Source: Synchiropus splendidus (Eukaryota > Chordata > Actinopteri > Syngnathiformes > Callionymidae). From it: DNA of 64,000 nucleotides. Shown piece by piece: positions 42,838 through 48,800 of this stretch. Where the stretch lies: contig NC_071347.1 of the NCBI RefSeq assembly GCF_027744825.2, forward strand, positions 16,541,001-16,605,000, in the 5' to 3' direction. Made by a program: the position numbers and the translations under genes. Position 1 is the first letter of the stretch; every line of letters begins with the position of its first letter. The notes beneath the pieces were generated by a model, which did not search any database, was not told the origin of the DNA, and saw nothing but the letters and a program-made list of their open reading frames with translations.

Positions 42838-45800
42838 TTAAAACTGGCATGCTAATTGTTAACACTTTTTGGTGTTAAAAACTTTTATGTTTGAATTGAT
42901 AAGGCATTAAAGGCATGTGCCTTTGATGTGTCCTTTGTAAAATGGTCCCATACTCTAGTAGCTATTTCTCCTGTTACTGTGTATTGAGCTAAGAGAACAA
43001 TGACAATGTCGGTGACAAATTTCATTGTCGATTATAGTTGACTGTGTAGACGAGTCGTTGCCCCAACTTGCCAAATATTTCAACATCTAGGATGTTACCG
43101 CGGTTAGCGCTAAGAAGCTAACTAAGACGACTCACTCAACTGCACTGGAGCATCGACCTGGTGAGAGAAGAAGAGTGTTGGAAATATCAACAATGCTTCC
43201 CTGATGTCTCGCATTGCTAACGCTCTTACATTAATCATTTTTAAGTCCCACTTAGCAGAGGCTGCGTGAAAATCCATTTTTTCTATCACAAAGCAGCTGA
43301 TGAGGATAAAAATAGACACAGTGGGTGTTGGAACAAAGCTGTTCACTCGTACAATTAGATACGTGCAATAAGAGCGTGTTCCTGGTGCTGATAAGGATCC
43401 AGCTGTGGCTGGGTTTGACTCGGCATGCTGTGATAAATTTGAAAAAAAAAATGGAGGAAATGAGATGTGCTCTCATGATGCTTCAGAGGACGGCTTATCT
43501 CTCCTCGGACATTTGTTAGCACTTCCATTCTCTTCAGCTGTTCTCCTGCTGCCCACTGTTGTGTTATCTGTGACCTCTCCGTGTCCCAGTACTGCTCCCA
43601 CGCCAGAGTGTAAGATTGATGCTGACTCCCGATAATGAAATGCAAAGAGTGTGGAAGGCAGAGAAGAGCCGTGAAAGGTTGAGAGAAAATGGATTTAGGC
43701 TGAAAAGAAACATTCAGTTGGTTGTTCCCCGACAGATAAGCACTCTGTAAGTGCATAATATAGCTGTGCACTGTGGGGGTCTATCATACACACTGTACAA
43801 GTCGTCTCAATGACGGTGAATTACAAACAGGAGTGGAGAGAAGTGCAGGCGAGAGCGCGGGAAATGGCTCGGGAAAGCACAAAGAGTGAGAGGAGGGAGA
43901 GAGAGGAGAGGTGGGGGAACAAAGGTAGGAGGAGAGGAGTGGAAGGGAGTGTGAGATGGAGAGGAAATAGCACTCTGATGTAATTAAAGTGGCAGAGTTG
44001 AAAGGCTGTACCTTGCATCCTCCTCCCCGTCCGTACGGAGGCTTTTTCAAGTTCATGGAAACATCAGAGGACCGAAGGGAAGAGGACGTTACGGCCACTT
44101 ACGAGCAGAGCATTCTGGGTCGAACAGTTTTTGTTTTGTTCTCCAAACTAACCAGGACGAAGGCAGTCAACAAAAAGACTTTGTGTGTGTGTGCAGGAGA
44201 CGGCAGCAAGTTTGAGACTATGTTTACGTGCGCGGCTAAAGAGGATGATGCAAACTGGGGCGTCTTTGAGACGGCTTCCACTTTCGTAACTCGAAAGATC
44301 GTCCCCAAAAAGTTGAGTCAAGTCTTTTCTCGGATATGCCTCACTGCGAGAAAAAATCTCAGATTTAACAACTATTATCCCGGCTACTCAGGATTTTAAG
44401 TCAATATGCTAATGCTTGGAGCAACATGAATCCTGTGTCAACAACGGACTACTGTATACACACTGTGGTGCTTCTGGGAAAAATGAACCGCCTCACTTCC
44501 GCAGAGACTAAAGTGTTGTGACACCTTGCTAAGTCAACATGTAGCTAAGAGGTAGCTATGCATTTTTTATTATCAGTGAATGAATGAATCAGGGTTATTC
44601 CAGTCACAGTGATGCTCAGTCATCTTCAGTGATGACTCATTCGATTCAATAAAGTTACAATATCTGCGTGTGATGGACAGATGAGGCTTCATGAAACAGT
44701 GTCCTCATTTTCAGAGCTCAGTAGATGCCTCTGATGGTTTAAAACTGAGTTGGGGTTCCATTGGACTGGTTTATATATTTTAAATATTTTAGAGCAGAGG
44801 GTGCCATCTAGTGGGCTCTGAAAAGGAGGGCACTGTTTCATGAAGCCTCGCAAACCCATCACTAATGACTACTATTTTTGAAGAATTTCTAACTGTTAAC
44901 TGAAGGATTCAAGCCTCCTGGCCTTTGCTGTGAGGGCTGTTTTTCAGTCGTCCTTAACAGTTTTAGGTTGAAGTTTTTGAGGGCAGGTGCTCTGCTGCCG
45001 GCTACTGATGTGAAGGCCTTGTTATGTATTTATTTAACAGCCCTGTAAGACACCTGTAGAGGTTCAACCCTGTCCAGAGGTGCGTCACCTGATCCCTCTC
45101 CATCTGTTTTCTGTGAAGTTGAGTGAGACATGTTGATCTAATGGAAACACATCCGTGCTGTTGAAAGCTGAGAGGTCAAGGTCACTCAGCCTGTGGGCAA
45201 CGATGCAGACGTCACTTTAGATGGTGACTTTGACAGCGCAGGAAACCCACTGTGAGGTCCGGGACGGGACGGCGACCTTCACCAGGTGGTTGTGATCTAT
45301 GAAAAGGTTCGACTGGAATTCTACACAGTGACAGACAGAACATGTTGAGCAGCTTAAACGCCTTCACTCTGCTGAGTCATTTCGGGGAAGATAGAACGTG
45401 GCGCTCCGACGGAAACCCAGCAGGAGGGAGGACGCACCGGGCTTCTGTTTTTCTGCTTCCCTCTTGTTCTGCTCCTCTTTTCATCTCTTCATTTGAATTG
45501 GGCTTTCAGAGCTCCATCGCTAATGTAGCGAAGGAGCTGCCATTGTTGTGGCTACAGCAGGATGAGTCGCTTTTGTGCGAGCGGGGTTGCTCCCAGAGGA
45601 GACTGACAAGCAGCGCAGGGTGGCAGCACTGGGATCTTTCTCTTTTTCCACTCTTTGTTCCCCCCTTTTTTAAATGAGGTAATTATGGAAATAATTGTTC
45701 TTTGTTTTGCCTTTTGTCTGCTTCGCACCCAGACCATAATTAATTGGTAGCGTGAATGACCAGCCAATTCTAAATGACAAGTGAGGGTCAAAGAGGGCTT

Positions 45801-48800
45801 GTTTTATTGGCTGCGAGGGAGTTTGGAGAGAAGCGGGCGGAGCAGCTGAATTCGATGAGGCTTAATTAAAACCGGGGCCCCGTCTGAACATGGGGACGTG
45901 CAGGCCGGGTGCCAGTGTGGTCACTTCAGCCCCCGACACCCTGCTACTGCTGCTACTGTTTCCCATGAAACCTGCCCGACCCTTTCTTCAGTTGCCACCA
46001 GTGCAGCTACTAAGCAGTGTTGCAGTGCTGCATTTACTGCCAAGGGCCCTTCTACTCCTACTGCCATTTACATTTGGGTTATGATCTAGAGTGTTTTTTA
46101 AACAGAAAGACTTGAAAGCCTCAGAAGAAAGGATGTTTTTAACCTGACTGTCCGTCTCCAACTCACTCGAACAGGTGATCACTATAGGCAGGGCAAGGCT
46201 CCGCTTTAGTCCAAGTAAAAGCATGTTTTCAGTGGAGAGTCTGGGTTGATATGTCACAAAAATCTATGCTGTAAGCCAGAGGTTCTTCACCTTTTTGATC
46301 TTGGGGCCCACCTTTCCCAGTACAAATTGACCTCGGACCCGTTCAATAGAACGGATACATAACTCTTGATTTCATTTGCGATCAATAATCATATTTAATC
46401 TACTTACACGTAAACAAATCAAAACCTTGTGAAATAACATGAAACCATGTGATCATTGACAAAGATATTTGTCATCGAAAAGTCCAACTAGCAGCAGAAC
46501 CAGGTGCAAGTTATATTCATCAAATTTGCTAAAGAAAAAAAGAACAAAATCAAACAGTTGAGAAAATTGGAAAAACTGAATACAATTCTGAATAAAATAA
46601 ATATGATAAAACCATGTCTAAATATATCGTAAAATTAAAATTATATATTTTATTTGTACGTTTGTAAGTGTAAATAAAAATATCACCATAAAATGCTCTA
46701 ATTAATTTTCAAAACTGCTTCAACAGGTGCTTTCATGAACGTTGTTTTTACTGTTGGGGGGGTCAACATTTTTTTTATTTTCAAGAACTTCTCTACAGTT
46801 GTTAACTATCACAGATTTGCAGCTGTCAAGTCAATGCAGTGACACACTACTGCCACCATACGTGGCTAATGTATTAGAACAGAGCATCTCGCGGCCATCG
46901 CGGCCCAAAAGTGTGAAATAAAAAAAACTTTTCGCATCTCTCAAGGAGGCGCTCATGGCCCAACCATGGGCCCCGGCCCTATGGTTAGGAATCACTGCTC
47001 TAAGCATCGGTCCTAAACTTAGGAGGGTTTCACACTGCAAACTTTGGCCCAGTAGGCCCGAGTCCCAGTCACCCTGCACCATGTCTCTACAGTACACACC
47101 CATTCCTTCACTGTTTTGGCCCATGTTCTCCATACTTGCTCTCTCCAGACATGAGCAGAACTGCCATTTGAAGAGTCAAGTCACCAGAGACAAACGTCCC
47201 TGTTGTTCAGTGATAACAGTTCTCAGTCAAACACAATCCTTATCCAGTTGTTCTCTTCCCGTATGCAGATAGAACTATGTGTCAACTGGTCACGTCATTT
47301 CTGTGTCAAGAGCCGAGTTACCGCAGGCAAAATATCACACCTCCCACTGAGCAGTCCGGGACAAAAGCCACCTCTCCCCTGGCGGACTCAAGCTGGGGCC
47401 AAAGCCTGGTTTGTTGACAGAGTATGTAGTGTGAAAGCTCCCTTGGATATCAAGTGGTGGATTGGCAGGTTGCATTTAGCTCACAACTCAGTCTAGTGAG
47501 CAGCGTTTTTCATGCATGTAGTGGTAATCCGTAGTGATGGGCTTATGAGGCTTCATGAAACAGTGTCCTTACTCTCTGCGCTCAGTAGATGGCGCTGCTG
47601 GTTTAAAAATGATGTGAGGTTTCAATGAAGTGGTTGTTAAAATCCAAAGATTTTAGAGCAGAGGGTGCCATCTAGTGGGCTCTGAAAATGAGGACATGAA
47701 GTTTCATGACGCCTCACAAGCCCATCACTAGTATTCCGTGACATCGTAGTAGTAGTTGACGTTCTACTGCTACATCAGCCATGGACTTCTACTCACTTAT
47801 TAAGGAGAAATATTTACAGAGAACTATTCACCATTATCTCTCCATGGCTTGAAGACACAGAGGAAACGTCCAGTGAACAAATCTTCTGTAATTATTACAC
47901 TATTCTGGGCACCATGGATCCACCAAGAACCAGCAGGGCTTTAAAGATGTAGCTAGTTAGCCGGTTTCTTTACTGAGTACGAGCCAGATGAGAGTCGAGA
48001 GTTTCAATTTTGGGGTGTGGGAGCTTCACCCTGTGATCCCCACACTCTGCTTCAGGAGCCTGTAGGTGCACAGAAGCCGATAAAACATGAAAGGGAAGTT
48101 CGGACGTCTGCTCTTCCTGGGGATTGTACTCCCTCATATGGAAGCAATTTCAGCGGCTCCTGCCCCCCTCCAGTTATCTGTCACTCCGACAATAGTTCTC
48201 GGCTGTTTGATGCTCCTGGTCACGTTCCAGAGCCCTTTGCAGTGGATGCTAATACACATGGCGCGTTAAGCCGGAGCTCCGCGACGGACGCGAGCAGCGA
48301 GTGTTCCTGCCGACCGTTTTTGAACTTTTTACGAGGAGGTTTGATGTTTATAGCACCCGCAGGACCCGGCCAAGTTTGAACTGAATCAGCAACTGCAAAT
48401 ACCTTTTTGGAAAGCGCAGCCCGGCGACTACTGCGTGTCCTGTTCGCCCTTCGTCATGCTCCACAGTAGATGAAGCCGCGTTAACCCCGGCGTCACCTCC
48501 AACACCTGCTTTAAAATTCTCCGAAAATTCCAGTCAGCAGAAATAAATGAATTCTATTCCGCCAGCCTGAATTCAACTGTTATTGCTGTGACTCGCTTTT
48601 TGATATTGGTTCCTAGCGTCTCACCATGCGCCTGCTGAGGGAGTGTGTGTCAGCATTTTTGTTTTGAGGAGCTGGACACACTTTTGACAGCTGGTTGGCT
48701 TGTTATTTACAAGGCAAAAGTTTTTCAAATAGTTGCCTCAACGCTGGACATCTCCCTTGTTCTTGAAGATGGGCACCAGCACACTTCGCCTCCATACCTC

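Larger units (their letters stand above)
47532..47730 (-). mobile_element. Foldback hAT-type MITE, copy 3 (199 bp, best preserved)
   Basis: Perfect terminal inverted decamers TAGTGATGGG/CCCATCACTA, with inverted arms about 60 bp long. The flanks gtaatccg (47524-47531) and gtattccg (47731-47738) match 7 of 8, which supports an 8-bp duplication and a hAT assignment. It has no coding capacity. Confidence 0.92.

Noticed and set aside
43989..44399. Plus-strand ORF of 136 codons
   Set aside because: No family recognised. An antisense frame overlaps and a transposon-rich context follows. It could be a repeat fragment but is unsupported as a gene.
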